Positions 52,078 through 60,191 are shown, counted from the stretch's first letter. The stretch: DNA of 64,000 bases from an uncultured Kocuria sp. (GCF_947500125.1 NZ_CANMRA010000012.1:57407-121406), one strand, 5' to 3'. The notes: generated by a model from the letters alone, not told the origin. A program made the numbers and translations.

Positions 52078-53664
52078 TCAGGCGTCGGCCGCGATCAGCT
52101 CCGCCGCGCGCTCGCCGATCATGTAGACGGTGATGTTGGGGTTCACCGTGGTCAGCTCCGGCATCACCGAGGCGTCGGCCACGCGCAGGCCCGCCACCCC
52201 CTTGACCCGCAGCTGCGGGTCGAGCGGGGACATCGCGTCCTCGGCCGGCCCCATCCGGCAGGACCCGGCCGGGTGGTACACGGTGTTGTGGGTGCGCCGG
52301 ACGTAGTCGGCGATCTCCTCGTCGGTCTGCACGTCCGGACCCGGGAACAGCTCCGTCCCGGCCCACTCGGCCAGCGCCGACTGCGCCACGATCTCCCGGG
52401 CCCTGCGGATCCCGGCGGTCATGATGCGCATGTCGTAGCCCTCGGGGTCGGTGAAGTACCGGGGGTCGACCTTCGGCTTGTCCCGGAAGTCCCGCGAGCG
52501 CAGCCGCACGGTGCCGCGGGACCGCGCGTGGGTGACGTTCGGGGTGAGGCAGAAGACGTTGTCCGCGGTGGGGTAGCCCTGCCGGAAGGTGTGCATGTCG
52601 AAGTTGACCGAGCCGTAGTGCATCATCAGGTCCGGCCGGTCGGTGTCCGGGTCCACCTGGGTGAAGATCCCGGCCTCCCACCACTGGGTGGACTCGGTGA
52701 CCATGGGCTTCCGGGCCTCCCACTGGAGCACCCCCTCGGGGTGGTCCTGCAGGTGCGCGCCGACCCCGGGGGCGTCCACGACCACGTCCACGCCGACCTC
52801 GCGCAGGTGCTCCGCCGGGCCGATGCCCGAGAGCATCAGCAGCTTCGGGGTGTCGATCGCTCCGGCCGAGACGACCACCTCGCGGCGGGCGCGCACGGTC
52901 CGGGACGTGCCGAAGGCGTTGTCGACGACCTCGACGCCGGTCGCCCGGCCGTCCTCGACCACCACGCGCTGGGCCTGGGTCGAGTGCAGGACCGTGAGGT
53001 TCTCCCGGTCGGCGACCGGGTGCAGGTAGGACACCGACGACGACGCCCGGGTGCCGTCGGCCCGGCGGTTGACCTGGAAGAAGTTCGCGCCGTTGACCAC
53101 GGTCTTGCCGGTGTTGAACGTGGTGCGCGGGATCCCCGCCTGCTCGCAGGCCTCGAGCAGGGCGACGCCGCAGGGGTCGGCGTCGGGGACCTGCATGAGG
53201 TGCACGGGCCCGTCGTGGCCGTGGTGGGCGCCCTCGTCGTCGTTGGTCTCGAGCTTCTGGTAGAGCCGGAAGGCGGTCTCGGAGTTCCAGCCCTCGGCGC
53301 CGTGGACCTCCTCCCACTCGTCCAGGTCCTCGGCCGGGGCCCAGAACGCGATGCACGAGTTGTGGGAGGAGCAGCCGCCCAGCACCTTGGCCCGGGCCAT
53401 GCGCATGAACGAGTTGCCGTTCTCCTGCTCCTCGATGGGGTAGTCCCAGTCGTAGCCGGACTCCAGCAGCTCCATCCACCGACTGAGGGTCAGCACCTCG
53501 TCGATGTCCCGGTCGTGCGGTCCGGCCTCGATCAGCCCGACGGTCACGGACGGGTCCTCGGACAGGCGGGCGGCGACGACGGCGCCGGCGGAGCCTCCGC
53601 CGACCACCAGGTAGTCGAACTCCTGCGGGGTCTCGGGCGCCGGGGTGGTGCTGGGCGTGGTCAT
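52078..53664 (-). CDS. betA: Choline dehydrogenase (GMC oxidoreductase)
   Basis: 528 residues from ATG 53664. FAD-dependent oxidation of choline to betaine aldehyde. The FAD-binding motif YLVVGGGSAGAVVAARLSE starts near residue 18, with the matching acidic residue in VGLIEAGPHD. GMC signatures are KVLGGCSSHNSCIAFWAP and VVVSAGAIDTPKLLMLSGIGP. The active-site region has TVYHPAGSCRMG (catalytic His) and TTVNPNITVYMIGERAA. It is the last gene of betT-betB-betA, separated from betB by 112 bases that contain a hairpin. Confidence 0.95.
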   Translation of the reverse strand: MTTPSTTPAPETPQEFDYLVVGGGSAGAVVAARLSEDPSVTVGLIEAGPHDRDIDEVLTLSRWMELLESGYDWDYPIEEQENGNSFMRMARAKVLGGCSSHNSCIAFWAPAEDLDEWEEVHGAEGWNSETAFRLYQKLETNDDEGAHHGHDGPVHLMQVPDADPCGVALLEACEQAGIPRTTFNTGKTVVNGANFFQVNRRADGTRASSSVSYLHPVADRENLTVLHSTQAQRVVVEDGRATGVEVVDNAFGTSRTVRARREVVVSAGAIDTPKLLMLSGIGPAEHLREVGVDVVVDAPGVGAHLQDHPEGVLQWEARKPMVTESTQWWEAGIFTQVDPDTDRPDLMMHYGSVNFDMHTFRQGYPTADNVFCLTPNVTHARSRGTVRLRSRDFRDKPKVDPRYFTDPEGYDMRIMTAGIRRAREIVAQSALAEWAGTELFPGPDVQTDEEIADYVRRTHNTVYHPAGSCRMGPAEDAMSPLDPQLRVKGVAGLRVADASVMPELTTVNPNITVYMIGERAAELIAADA

Positions 53665-53730
53665 GTCTCTCCTCGGGAAGGTCTCGGGTCGGGGCGGGTC
53701 TCGGGGGCGGCGGGTCTCGGGGCGCGCCGG

Positions 53731-53764
53731 CGGCGTCGTCGTCGTGCGGGCGACGACGACGCCG
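53731..53764 (-). other. Hairpin in the betB-betA gap, with GGTCTCGGG repeats
   Basis: CGGCGTCGTCGTCG pairs perfectly with CGACGACGACGCCG (14 bp) around a six-base loop, 13 bases past the betB stop. Between it and betA, GGTCTCGGG or a close variant occurs three times (about 53686-53722). The hairpin may lower betA expression relative to betT-betB. Confidence 0.72.
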
Positions 53765-53776
53765 GGCGGGCACGGG

Positions 53777-55270
53777 TCAGTGCTCGGCGAACCAGCCGGT
53801 CACGGCGGGGGCGGTGTTCTGGTAGACGTGCTTGAGCTCCTGGTACTCGCCCAGGCCCGTGGGGCCGAGCTCGCGCCCGAAGCCGGACTGCTTCATCCCG
53901 CCCCACTCGGCCTGCGGCAGGTAGGGGTGGAAGTCGTTGATCCAGATCGTGCCGTGGCGCAGCCGGCCGGCCACGCGCTGGGCGCGTCCGGCGTCCTGGG
54001 TCCACACGGCGCCGGCCAGACCGTAGATCGTGTCGTTGCCGATGGCCACCGCCTCGTCCTCGGTGCGGAAGGTCTCGACGGTCACGGTGGGGCCGAAGGC
54101 CTCGTCGTGCACGCAGTCCATCTCCCGGGTGCAGCGGTCGATGACGGTGGGCGGGTAGAAGAAGCCCTGCCCGAGATCGAGGGAGCCGTCGGCGGAGGTC
54201 CCGGCGGCGTGCTCGCCACCGGTGCGGACCCGGGCGCCCTGCTGCCGGGCGCGCTCCACGTAGGCGTGGACCTTGTCCCGCTGCGCCTGGGAGATCAGCG
54301 CCCCGGTCTCGGCCTGCTCGTCGAACGGGCCGCCGAGGCGGATCCGTTCGGCCCGGCGGACGAGCTCGTCGACGAAGCGCTCGGCGATCGACTCCTCGAC
54401 CACCAGCCGGGCCCCGGCCGAGCAGACCTGCCCGGAGTGCACGAACGCGGCGTTGAGGGCGTTGTCCACGGCGGCGTCGAAGTCGGCGTCGGCGAACACC
54501 ACGTTGGGGTTCTTGCCGCCGAGCTCCAGGGCGATCTTCTTCACGGTGGGCGCCGCGGCGGCGGCGATGGCCCGGCCGGTGACGACCCCGCCGGTGAACG
54601 AGACGAGGTCGACGTCGTGGGAGGAGGACAGCGGCGCGCCCGCCTCGGCGCCGGCGCCGAGCACGAGGTTGGCCACGCCGTCGGGGAGGCCGACCTCCTG
54701 AAGGACCTGCATCATCAGGATCGCCGTGTGCGGGGTGAGCTCGGCGGGCTTGAGCACGAAGGTGCAGCCGGCCGCGATCGCCGGGGCGATCTTCCAGGCG
54801 GCCTGCAGCAGCGGGTAGTTCCAGGGCGTGATCATCCCGCACACGCCCACCGGCTCGGTGACGACCCTCGAGACCACGGTGGGGTCCCCGGCGTCGACGA
54901 CGCGGCCGGCCTGCTCCGCGGCGGTCTTGCCGAAGTACGTGAAGCACGCGGCGATGTCGTCCATGTCGATCTCGGACTCGACCAGCCGCTTGCCGGTGTC
55001 CAGGGACTCGGCGCGGGCGAACTCGTCCTTGCGCTCGCGCAGCCGGGCGGCGACCCGCAGCAGCAGGTCCCCGCGCTCCGGGCCGGGCACGGACGACCAG
55101 CGGCCGTCGTCGAAGGCCCGGCGGGCCGCGGCGATCGCGCGCTCGGTGTCCTCCGCGGTGGCCTCGGCGACGACGCCGACCTCGGTGCCGTCGGCGGGAC
55201 AGACGATCGTGCGGGTGCCGCCCTGGGCGGCGGCCTGCCACTGGCCGTCGATGAACAAGGTGGTGCTCAC
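53777..55270 (-). CDS. betB: Betaine-aldehyde dehydrogenase
   Basis: 497 residues from GTG 55270, which overlaps the betT stop (GTGA). Oxidises betaine aldehyde to glycine betaine with NAD(P). The ALDH fold shows GVCGMITPWNYPLLQAAWKI, VLKPAELTPHTAI, VSFTGGVVTGRAIA, the general base in LELGGKNPNVVF, and the nucleophile Cys283 in HSGQVCSAGARLVV. The C-terminus has PYLPQAEWGGMKQSGFGREL, typical of betaine-aldehyde dehydrogenases. It is translationally coupled to the choline transporter upstream. Confidence 0.94.
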   Translation of the reverse strand: MSTTLFIDGQWQAAAQGGTRTIVCPADGTEVGVVAEATAEDTERAIAAARRAFDDGRWSSVPGPERGDLLLRVAARLRERKDEFARAESLDTGKRLVESEIDMDDIAACFTYFGKTAAEQAGRVVDAGDPTVVSRVVTEPVGVCGMITPWNYPLLQAAWKIAPAIAAGCTFVLKPAELTPHTAILMMQVLQEVGLPDGVANLVLGAGAEAGAPLSSSHDVDLVSFTGGVVTGRAIAAAAAPTVKKIALELGGKNPNVVFADADFDAAVDNALNAAFVHSGQVCSAGARLVVEESIAERFVDELVRRAERIRLGGPFDEQAETGALISQAQRDKVHAYVERARQQGARVRTGGEHAAGTSADGSLDLGQGFFYPPTVIDRCTREMDCVHDEAFGPTVTVETFRTEDEAVAIGNDTIYGLAGAVWTQDAGRAQRVAGRLRHGTIWINDFHPYLPQAEWGGMKQSGFGRELGPTGLGEYQELKHVYQNTAPAVTGWFAEH

Positions 55271-57408
55271 GGGTGTGCCTCCTTCGCCGCGGGGATCTGC
55301 CCCGTCGGCACGTCGCGGATGTCGGTGGACCAGTCGGGGTGGCCCTGCTCGCCGTCCTGGATGACGGACGGGCCGTCGTGGATGCTCAGGAAGGCCAGGT
55401 GCGCCTCCCAGCTGTCGAGGACGTCGTTGATGACCTGCTCGTGGCTCCAGTCCATGACGTCGGTGCCCTCGGAGCCGGTCTCGTTGAAGACCTCCAGGCG
55501 GTAGTACAGGTCCGAGTCCGGGTTGGTGCGGAACCCGCCGAAGGCCGGCACCGGCGTGGCCACCGGATAGATCTGGTAGCAGAAGTCCCGGTCCTCGCCC
55601 ATCCGCACGGTCAGGGTGTGCTCGGACAGGTCCTGGTAGCCGACCACCGAGCTGGTGAGCTCGGCGTCGAGGCCCTGGGCCCGGAACTCCTCGACGACCT
55701 CCGCGAGGGCGGGAACGAGCACGTCGTCCTCGTAGCGGCGCACGGCCTTCGGGCCCGGGAACGAGCCGGTCCGGGAGAGCCTCCGGCGCCAGTGGCCGTC
55801 CGAGCCGGGGGTGCGGGAGGCGGCCGCGGAGCGGCGGGTGGAGCTGCGCCCCTCGCGCTGGGAGCGCTCGGCGCGCAGGGCCTTCCAGAACCCGATCATG
55901 ACGAGGTACATCACGATCGAGAAGGGCAGGCCGATGATCAGCGTGGCGGCCTGCAGCGTCGGGACCCCGCCCACCAGCAGCATCGCCAGGGTCAGCAGCC
56001 CGGTGGCGGCGGCCCAGAAGATGCGCAGCCACTTGGGCCCGTCCTGGGTGGGGTCCTGGATCGTCGAGGTGAACGTCGACATCACGAGCGCCCCGGAGTC
56101 GGCGCTGGTGACGTAGAACAGCAGCCCGGCCAGCGAGGCGAGCGCGATGAGCATCGGCGCGCCCGGGTACTGCTCGAGCAGCGAGTAGAACGCCCGTTCG
56201 GGGGTGTTCATGGCGGCCTGCCCGAAGGCGTCGTCGCCGCCCGTGACGATCGCCAGGGCGCTGTTGCCGAAGACCGAGACCAGGATGAGGATGAACAGGA
56301 ACGGCACGGTCAGGGTCGCGATCACGAACTCGCGCAGGGTGCGGCCGCGGGAGATCCGCGCCAGGAACAGGCCGACGAACGGCGCCCAGGCGATCCACCA
56401 GGCCCAGAAGAAGAGTGTCCACCCCGCCATCCACTCCGCCGCACCGGTGTAGGCGAACGTGTCCAGGGTCATCCCGGGCAGCGCGGACACGTAGTCGCCG
56501 AGGTTCTGCACCGTGGCGTCGAGCAGGAACGAGGTCCGGCCGGCGAGGAGCACCCAGATGATCAGCGCCACGGCCATGAGGACGTTGAGCTCGGAGAGCC
56601 TGCGGATGCCCTTGTCCACGCCCGAGACGCACGAGGCGGTGGCCATCACCACGGCCAGGGCGATCAGCCCGATCTGCGCGGCGGTGCCCTCCTCGATCCC
56701 GAACAGCAGGTAGAGACCGTAGTTGAGCTGCACCACGCCGATGCCCAGCGAGGTGGCCACGCCGAAGATCGTGCCCAGCAGCGCCGCGACGTCCACGGCG
56801 TCCCCCATGCGTCCCTGCACGCGCCTGCCGATCAGCGGGTAGAGGGCCGAGCGGATGCTCAGGGGCATGTTCCACCGGTAGGCGAAGTAGCCGAAGGCCA
56901 TGCCCATCAGGGCGTACATCGCCCAGCCGGTGACGCCGTAGTGGAACAGCGTCCACACCACGGCCATCCGGGTCGCCTCGAGGGACCCGCCCTCGCCGGC
57001 GGGCGGGCCGTAGTACTGGGTGACCGGCTCGGCCACGGAGAAGAACAGCAGGTCGATGCCGATGCCGGCCGCGAAGAGCATCGCGGTCCAGGTGAACAGG
57101 TTGTACTGCGGTTTCGAGTGGTCCGGGCCCATTTTGATGGTCCCCTCGCGGGAGAACGCCACGACCAGCACGAAGACCGTCACCACGGTGGCGGTCAGGA
57201 CGTAGAACCAGCCCATGTTGGTCGAGATCCAGCCGACCACGGCGTTGATCACCGTGGAGGCCTGGTCGGGCGCGAGGATCGCCCACAGGGAGAACAGGAT
57301 GATGGTGACGCCCGAGCCGGCGAACACGGCGGGGTTGACCTTCGGGCGGGGCCGCGCACCGGGCGGACCCTCGCTCGCGGCGGGGGAAGCGGACAGGGCA
57401 GCGGTCAT
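55267..57408 (-). CDS. betT: BCCT choline/betaine transporter (BetT-like)
   Basis: 713 residues from ATG 57408. About 12 membrane helices span residues 30-520, with the BCCT signature WTLFFWAWWIAWAPFVGLFLARISRG and LLFFSVAEPVTQYYGPP. After the last helix comes a basic linker (RSSTRRSAAASR) and a long cytoplasmic C-terminal domain of about 170 residues (VRRYEDDVLVPALAEVVEEF). This long tail is typical of BetT-type choline:H+ symporters and senses osmotic state in studied members. It leads the bet operon and is divergent from the TetR-type gene. Confidence 0.93.
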   Translation of the reverse strand: MTAALSASPAASEGPPGARPRPKVNPAVFAGSGVTIILFSLWAILAPDQASTVINAVVGWISTNMGWFYVLTATVVTVFVLVVAFSREGTIKMGPDHSKPQYNLFTWTAMLFAAGIGIDLLFFSVAEPVTQYYGPPAGEGGSLEATRMAVVWTLFHYGVTGWAMYALMGMAFGYFAYRWNMPLSIRSALYPLIGRRVQGRMGDAVDVAALLGTIFGVATSLGIGVVQLNYGLYLLFGIEEGTAAQIGLIALAVVMATASCVSGVDKGIRRLSELNVLMAVALIIWVLLAGRTSFLLDATVQNLGDYVSALPGMTLDTFAYTGAAEWMAGWTLFFWAWWIAWAPFVGLFLARISRGRTLREFVIATLTVPFLFILILVSVFGNSALAIVTGGDDAFGQAAMNTPERAFYSLLEQYPGAPMLIALASLAGLLFYVTSADSGALVMSTFTSTIQDPTQDGPKWLRIFWAAATGLLTLAMLLVGGVPTLQAATLIIGLPFSIVMYLVMIGFWKALRAERSQREGRSSTRRSAAASRTPGSDGHWRRRLSRTGSFPGPKAVRRYEDDVLVPALAEVVEEFRAQGLDAELTSSVVGYQDLSEHTLTVRMGEDRDFCYQIYPVATPVPAFGGFRTNPDSDLYYRLEVFNETGSEGTDVMDWSHEQVINDVLDSWEAHLAFLSIHDGPSVIQDGEQGHPDWSTDIRDVPTGQIPAAKEAHP

Positions 57409-57556
57409 GGGTCGGGTCCTCCTGGGAAGGGTGGTCCGGAACGAGGGGTCGTCCGCACGCCGGTCCGGGAGGACCGGGCGGGAGCAGGGCGTCGTCGTCC
57501 CCGCGGTGGGCCGGCGGGGTGCCTCGACGGGACGCCGGTCTGCGTCACATGGTGTC

Positions 57557-57574
57557 ACCAACCTTCCGGTTGGT
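57557..57574. promoter_or_regulatory. TetR-type operator in the betT/tetR intergenic region
   Basis: ACCAACCTTCCGGTTGGT: seven-base perfect arms (ACCAACC and GGTTGGT) around TTCC. It ends 12 bases before the ATG of the TetR-type gene and 149 bases from betT. The position suggests autorepression and possibly control of betT. Confidence 0.8.
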
Positions 57575-57586
57575 AAAGTCTTCTCC

Positions 57587-58117
57587 ATGAATCCCTCCTC
57601 CCGCGACCGCATCCTGGGCGGCGCCCTCGAGCTGCTGCGGGCCGGCGGCACCGTCACCCTGGAGTCGACCGCCCGCCACGTGGGACTGAGCAAGCCCGGG
57701 GTGATGTACCACTTCCGCACCAAGGAGGCGCTCATGCTCGCCCTGGTGGACCGGGTGATGGACGGCTGGGACGCGCAGATGGCCCGCCGCCTCCCCGCCC
57801 CGCCGGAGCAGGTGCCGGCGGAGGAGCGGCTGCGCGCCTACCTCGACTGGTGCCTGTCCGGGGAGGTCGACGAGACCGACCTCGTGATGCTGACCGACCA
57901 GCGGCTGCGCGCCACCCTCAAGCGGCGCTGGGTGGCCCGGATGACCCCGTGGGTGGACCTGCCCGAGGACCTGCCCGCCGAGCGCCGGAGCCGGCTGCTG
58001 GCCGTGCGGCTGCTCGCCGACGGCGTGTGGTTCGCCGACGCCGCGGGCGTCTTCGCCCCCGATCCGCAGGAGCGGGCCCGGGTCAGGGCGGTCGCCGACG
58101 AGCTGCTGGCGGGCTGA
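57587..58117 (+). CDS. TetR-family regulator (BetI-like by context)
   Basis: 176 residues from ATG 57587. The helix-turn-helix is TLESTARHVGLSKPGVMYHF (about residues 22-41), followed by RTKEALMLALVDRVMDGW. The ligand-binding domain fills the rest and is short for the family. It is divergent from betT-betB-betA, a classic position for BetI, but three bases after its stop begin two SMR exporter genes. It may therefore answer to quaternary ammonium compounds in general, choline included. The palindrome at 57557 is its likely binding site. Confidence 0.9.
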   Translation: MNPSSRDRILGGALELLRAGGTVTLESTARHVGLSKPGVMYHFRTKEALMLALVDRVMDGWDAQMARRLPAPPEQVPAEERLRAYLDWCLSGEVDETDLVMLTDQRLRATLKRRWVARMTPWVDLPEDLPAERRSRLLAVRLLADGVWFADAAGVFAPDPQERARVRAVADELLAG

Positions 58118-58120
58118 GCC

Positions 58121-58468
58121 GTGCTGCGCTGGGTGCTGCTGATCGCCGCCGTGCTCGCCGAGGTGGTGGCCACGCTGTCGCTGAAGGCCGCGCTGGACGA
58201 GCCTGCCTGGTACGTCCTCGTCGGCACCGGCTACGCCGCCGCGTTCGCGCTGCTGGCCGCCGTGCTGCGCCGCGGCACCCCCGTGGGGGTCGCCTACGGC
58301 GTGTGGGCCGCCCTCGGGGTGGTGCTCACCGCCCTGGGGGCGGCCGTGGTCTTCGGCGAGCAGCTGGGCCCCGCCGTGCTGGCCGGGATCGCGCTGGTCG
58401 TGGCCGGCGTGCTCTGCGTGGAGATCGGCTCGCACCGCCCTGCCCGGCGCAACGGTGAGACCGGCTGA
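58121..58468 (+). CDS. Small multidrug resistance (SMR) family transporter, subunit 1
   Basis: 115 residues from GTG 58121, three bases after the TetR-type stop. Four membrane helices, with the essential membrane-embedded glutamate in LLIAAVLAEVVATLSLKAAL and YGVWAALGVVLTALGAAVVF in helix 3. A basic tail (HRPARRNGETG) extends past the last helix. SMR proteins export quaternary ammonium and related cations by proton antiport. Overlap of one base with the next SMR gene (TGATG) suggests a heterodimer like EbrAB. Confidence 0.9.
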   Translation: MLRWVLLIAAVLAEVVATLSLKAALDEPAWYVLVGTGYAAAFALLAAVLRRGTPVGVAYGVWAALGVVLTALGAAVVFGEQLGPAVLAGIALVVAGVLCVEIGSHRPARRNGETG

Positions 58469-58791
58469 TGGCCTGGCTCTTCCTCACCGTCTCGATCCTC
58501 ACCGAGGTCACCGGGACCCTGTCCCTGCGGATGGCCGCCCGCGGCCGCCCCCGCTGGTACGCCGCCGTGGTCGCCGGCTACCTGGTGGCGTTCACCTGCC
58601 TGAGTCTCGCCCTGGCCGAGGGCATGGCGCTCGGGGTCGCCTACGGCATCTGGTCGGCCACGGGGGTGGCGCTGACGGCGCTGGCCGGCCGGCTGCTGTT
58701 CCGCGAGCCGTTCACCTGGGTGACGGCGGCCGGGGTGGCCCTCATCGCCGGCGGAGTGCTGCTGATCGAGCTGGGTGCCCCGCCGGCCTGA
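58468..58791 (+). CDS. Small multidrug resistance (SMR) family transporter, subunit 2
   Basis: 107 residues from ATG 58468. Four membrane helices; the key glutamate is in FLTVSILTEVTGTLSLRMAA, and LGVAYGIWSATGVALTALAG is the helix-3 signature. It differs in length and loop charge from subunit 1, as expected for a paired SMR with fixed opposite topologies. The pair follows a TetR-type regulator beside choline oxidation genes, so export of choline-like cations or betaine is a reasonable guess. Confidence 0.9.
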   Translation: MAWLFLTVSILTEVTGTLSLRMAARGRPRWYAAVVAGYLVAFTCLSLALAEGMALGVAYGIWSATGVALTALAGRLLFREPFTWVTAAGVALIAGGVLLIELGAPPA

Positions 58792-58847
58792 GCGGCTCCG
58801 GGAGGAGGGCGGCGCGCCGCCCGGGTGGCACGGTGCCGCATCTCGTG

Positions 58848-59005
58848 TACAGTAGTCCGCAGTTGTTGAGGTTCGTTTTTGTCTTTCAAGCAGTTCGGCC
58901 CACTCGGGTGCAGCAGTTTTTCTGAGAAGACGTTTTCCATGCATCACAACTGTCGTGTTTCTCGAACGTCGGGAAACGTTCATCTCATGAAGGATCAGGT
59001 CTCCC
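58848..59005 (+). promoter_or_regulatory. Long 5' leader of cspA
   Basis: A TACAGT -10-like box (58848-58853) is followed by about 150 bases of leader that is much more A+T-rich than its surroundings, with several T runs (GTTTTTGTC, CAGTTTTTCTG). GACGTTTTCC (58930-58939) can pair imperfectly with GGGAAACGTTC (58972-58982). Long leaders of this kind control cspA translation by temperature-dependent folding in other bacteria. The ribosome site is AAGGATCAGG. Confidence 0.65.
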
Positions 59006-59212
59006 ATGACTACCGGTATCGTCAAGTGGTTCAACGCTGACAAGGGCTTCGGCTTCATCACCCCCGAGGACGGCTCCAAGGACGTCTTCGCCCACTTCTC
59101 CGCGATCAACTCGAACGGCTTCCGCTCGCTGAACGAGAACGACCGCGTCGAGTTCGAGACCCAGGACGGCCCCAAGGGCCCCCAGGCCGCGAACATCAAC
59201 GTCATCTCCTAA
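59006..59212 (+). CDS. cspA: Major cold-shock protein
   Basis: 68 residues from ATG 59006, the normal length. Binds single-stranded RNA/DNA as a chaperone. RNP1 [11 protein letters not shown] and RNP2 DVFAHFSAI are both intact, unlike the longer paralogue at 2444. The N-terminus [16 protein letters not shown] is typical. It is monocistronic: a long leader precedes it, and a hairpin follows at 59247. Confidence 0.97.
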   Translation: MTTGIVKWFNADKGFGFITPEDGSKDVFAHFSAINSNGFRSLNENDRVEFETQDGPKGPQAANINVIS

Positions 59213-59246
59213 GGATCCGCCTCGGGCCCCGGCCCGTCGATCCTCC

Positions 59247-59281
59247 AGAACCGTCGTCGGGCTCCGCCCGGCGGCGGTTCT
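59247..59281 (+). terminator. Terminator after cspA
   Basis: AGAACCGTCGTCGGGC pairs with GCCCGGCGGCGGTTCT (16 bp, two G-T pairs) around TCC, followed by GTCGTCGT. It lies 34 bases after the cspA stop. Confidence 0.85.
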
Positions 59282-59285
59282 GTCG

Positions 59286-59375
59286 TCGTACCCCGCATCC
59301 TCGTACCCCGCATTCTCGTACCCCGCATCCTCGTAGCCCGCATCGGCGTGCCCCAGGTCCTCGTGTCCCACGGGG
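59286..59375. repeat. 15-bp tandem repeat, six units decaying
   Basis: Units start at 59286, 59301, 59316, 59331, 59346 and 59361. Units one and three are identical (TCGTACCCCGCATCC), two and four differ slightly, and five and six are strongly diverged. The tract lies between the cspA terminator and a small acidic gene. Confidence 0.92.
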
Positions 59376-59384
59376 CGGAGGCGC

Positions 59385-59410
59385 CGGAGAAGAGCACCGG
59401 AGAAGAGCAC
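59385..59410. repeat. 13-bp tandem duplication before a small gene
   Basis: CGGAGAAGAGCAC occurs twice head to tail (59385-59397 and 59398-59410). The ribosome site GGGAGGAA of the gene at 59422 follows directly. Confidence 0.92.
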
Positions 59411-59421
59411 CGGGAGGAACC

Positions 59422-59613
59422 ATGGTGACCGTGCCCGATCCGTTCCCCGAGGCGGAGGAGCCGGAGGACCCCTTCGTGGTGAACCGGATCTCCGACGCCG
59501 AGCTGGAGGTCTCCGTGCCCTTTGAGGTCGAGGCCTCCGAGGGGGAGTTCGACGGCTCCGCCGACGAGGCCGGCGGCGGCTGGGGCTCCGCGGGGGACTA
59601 CGGTCTCGAGTGA
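59422..59613 (+). CDS. Small acidic protein, unknown
   Basis: 63 residues from ATG 59422, with a good ribosome site (GGGAGGAACC). It is strongly acidic (about 20 Asp/Glu, one Arg, no Lys), with a Gly-rich end (GGGWGSAGDYGLE). It has no hydrophobic segment and no family I recognise. The ribosome site and codon pattern support a real gene; conservation is untested. Confidence 0.55.
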   Translation: MVTVPDPFPEAEEPEDPFVVNRISDAELEVSVPFEVEASEGEFDGSADEAGGGWGSAGDYGLE

Positions 59614-59647
59614 GCGCCCCGCGGAGCCGTCGTCCCCCGCGCCGGGA

Positions 59648-59734
59648 CGACCGGACGACGCGGTACCGCACGACGGTGCCCGCACCACCCGCGACCGCAC
59701 GGCGGAGCCCGCACCACCCGCGACCGGACGACGC
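59648..59734. repeat. Imperfect repeat of about 29 bp, three units
   Basis: Three units begin at about 59648, 59677 and 59706. A 20-base core, GCCCGCACCACCCGCGACCG, is identical at 59678-59697 and 59707-59726. CGGACGACGCGG-type segments recur at each end. The tract lies between the small acidic gene and the terminator of the 98-aa gene. Confidence 0.82.
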
Positions 59735-59756
59735 GGGACCGCACGAGGGGCGACCG

Positions 59757-59799
59757 CACGACGGAGGCCGCAGCCCATCGGGCTGCGGCCTCCGTCGTG
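59757..59799 (-). terminator. Terminator of the 98-aa gene
   Basis: A 20-bp perfect stem with arms CACGACGGAGGCCGCAGCCC and its complement around a three-base loop, 14 bases past the stop of the minus-strand gene at 59813. It could also end the plus-strand gene at 59422. Confidence 0.85.
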
Positions 59800-59812
59800 T
59801 CCTGCCCGCCGG

Positions 59813-60109
59813 CTACGCCGACAGCGGGAGGGTCGAGGGGTGGAGCTTGAAGAACGGGTGCCGTCCGGTCGCCGCGAGGGCTCCGGGAACGAGGAGCTGG
59901 CGGTACTTGGCGCACCATTGCGCGGTTCCCTCCGTGTGCTCCGCCGCGGCGGCGAGGTCGTCGGCCTCGGGGCTCAGGTACTCCTGCACGTCCCCGTCGG
60001 TCGACGTGAGCCGGACGAGGTGCAGATCGGGGAGGGCGGTGACGGTCACGTCGATCCACTCCTCGCGCTGGTCGGTGGTGATGGCTGTTCTTTCTTCGGA
60101 CATGGTCAT
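59813..60109 (-). CDS. Small protein (98 aa), unknown, coupled to a 25-aa leader ORF
   Basis: 98 residues from ATG 60109, behind CAGGAGAAAAT. The first ATG overlaps the stop of the leader ORF (ATGA). It is soluble and slightly acidic. The order is MTMSEERTAITTDQREEWID, VTVTALPDLHLVRLTSTDGD, a helix with AAAAEHTEGTAQWCAKYRQ, and a Pro-rich end. I do not recognise the family. The divergent gene at 60563 shares a duplicated leader with it, so the two loci probably arose together or share control. Confidence 0.75.
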   Translation of the reverse strand: MTMSEERTAITTDQREEWIDVTVTALPDLHLVRLTSTDGDVQEYLSPEADDLAAAAEHTEGTAQWCAKYRQLLVPGALAATGRHPFFKLHPSTLPLSA

Positions 60110-60183
60110 ATTTTCTCCTGACGTTCTTGCAGGCATCCGATGGCGTTGCCCGCCGCTTCGTCATCCGATCCACCCGGGAACAT
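60106..60183 (-). CDS. 25-aa leader peptide with a homologue on the opposite strand
   Basis: ATG 60183 to TGA 60106, giving 25 residues beginning MFPGGSDDEAAGNAIG. The stop overlaps the ATG of the 98-aa gene. The first 14 codons match the start of the plus-strand ORF at 60563 (MFTGGSDDEAARIA) with two third-position silent changes and three replacements. The bases just before both ATGs (CCAACCC) are also shared. It may be a translated leader that controls the downstream gene. There is no strong ribosome site. Confidence 0.5.
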   Translation of the reverse strand: MFPGGSDDEAAGNAIGCLQERQEKI

Positions 60184-60191
60184 CGGGTTGG
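60152..60191. repeat. 40-bp inverted repeat, copy A (copy B at 60555-60594)
   Basis: The 40 bases at 60152-60191 are the reverse complement of 60555-60594 with three mismatches. Each copy covers the start of a short ORF (ATG 60183 on minus, ATG 60563 on plus) plus its upstream CCAACCC. The homology continues less strongly on both sides, for example GCTCCGAC upstream and GCAAGA plus a purine-rich ribosome site downstream. Confidence 0.92.
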
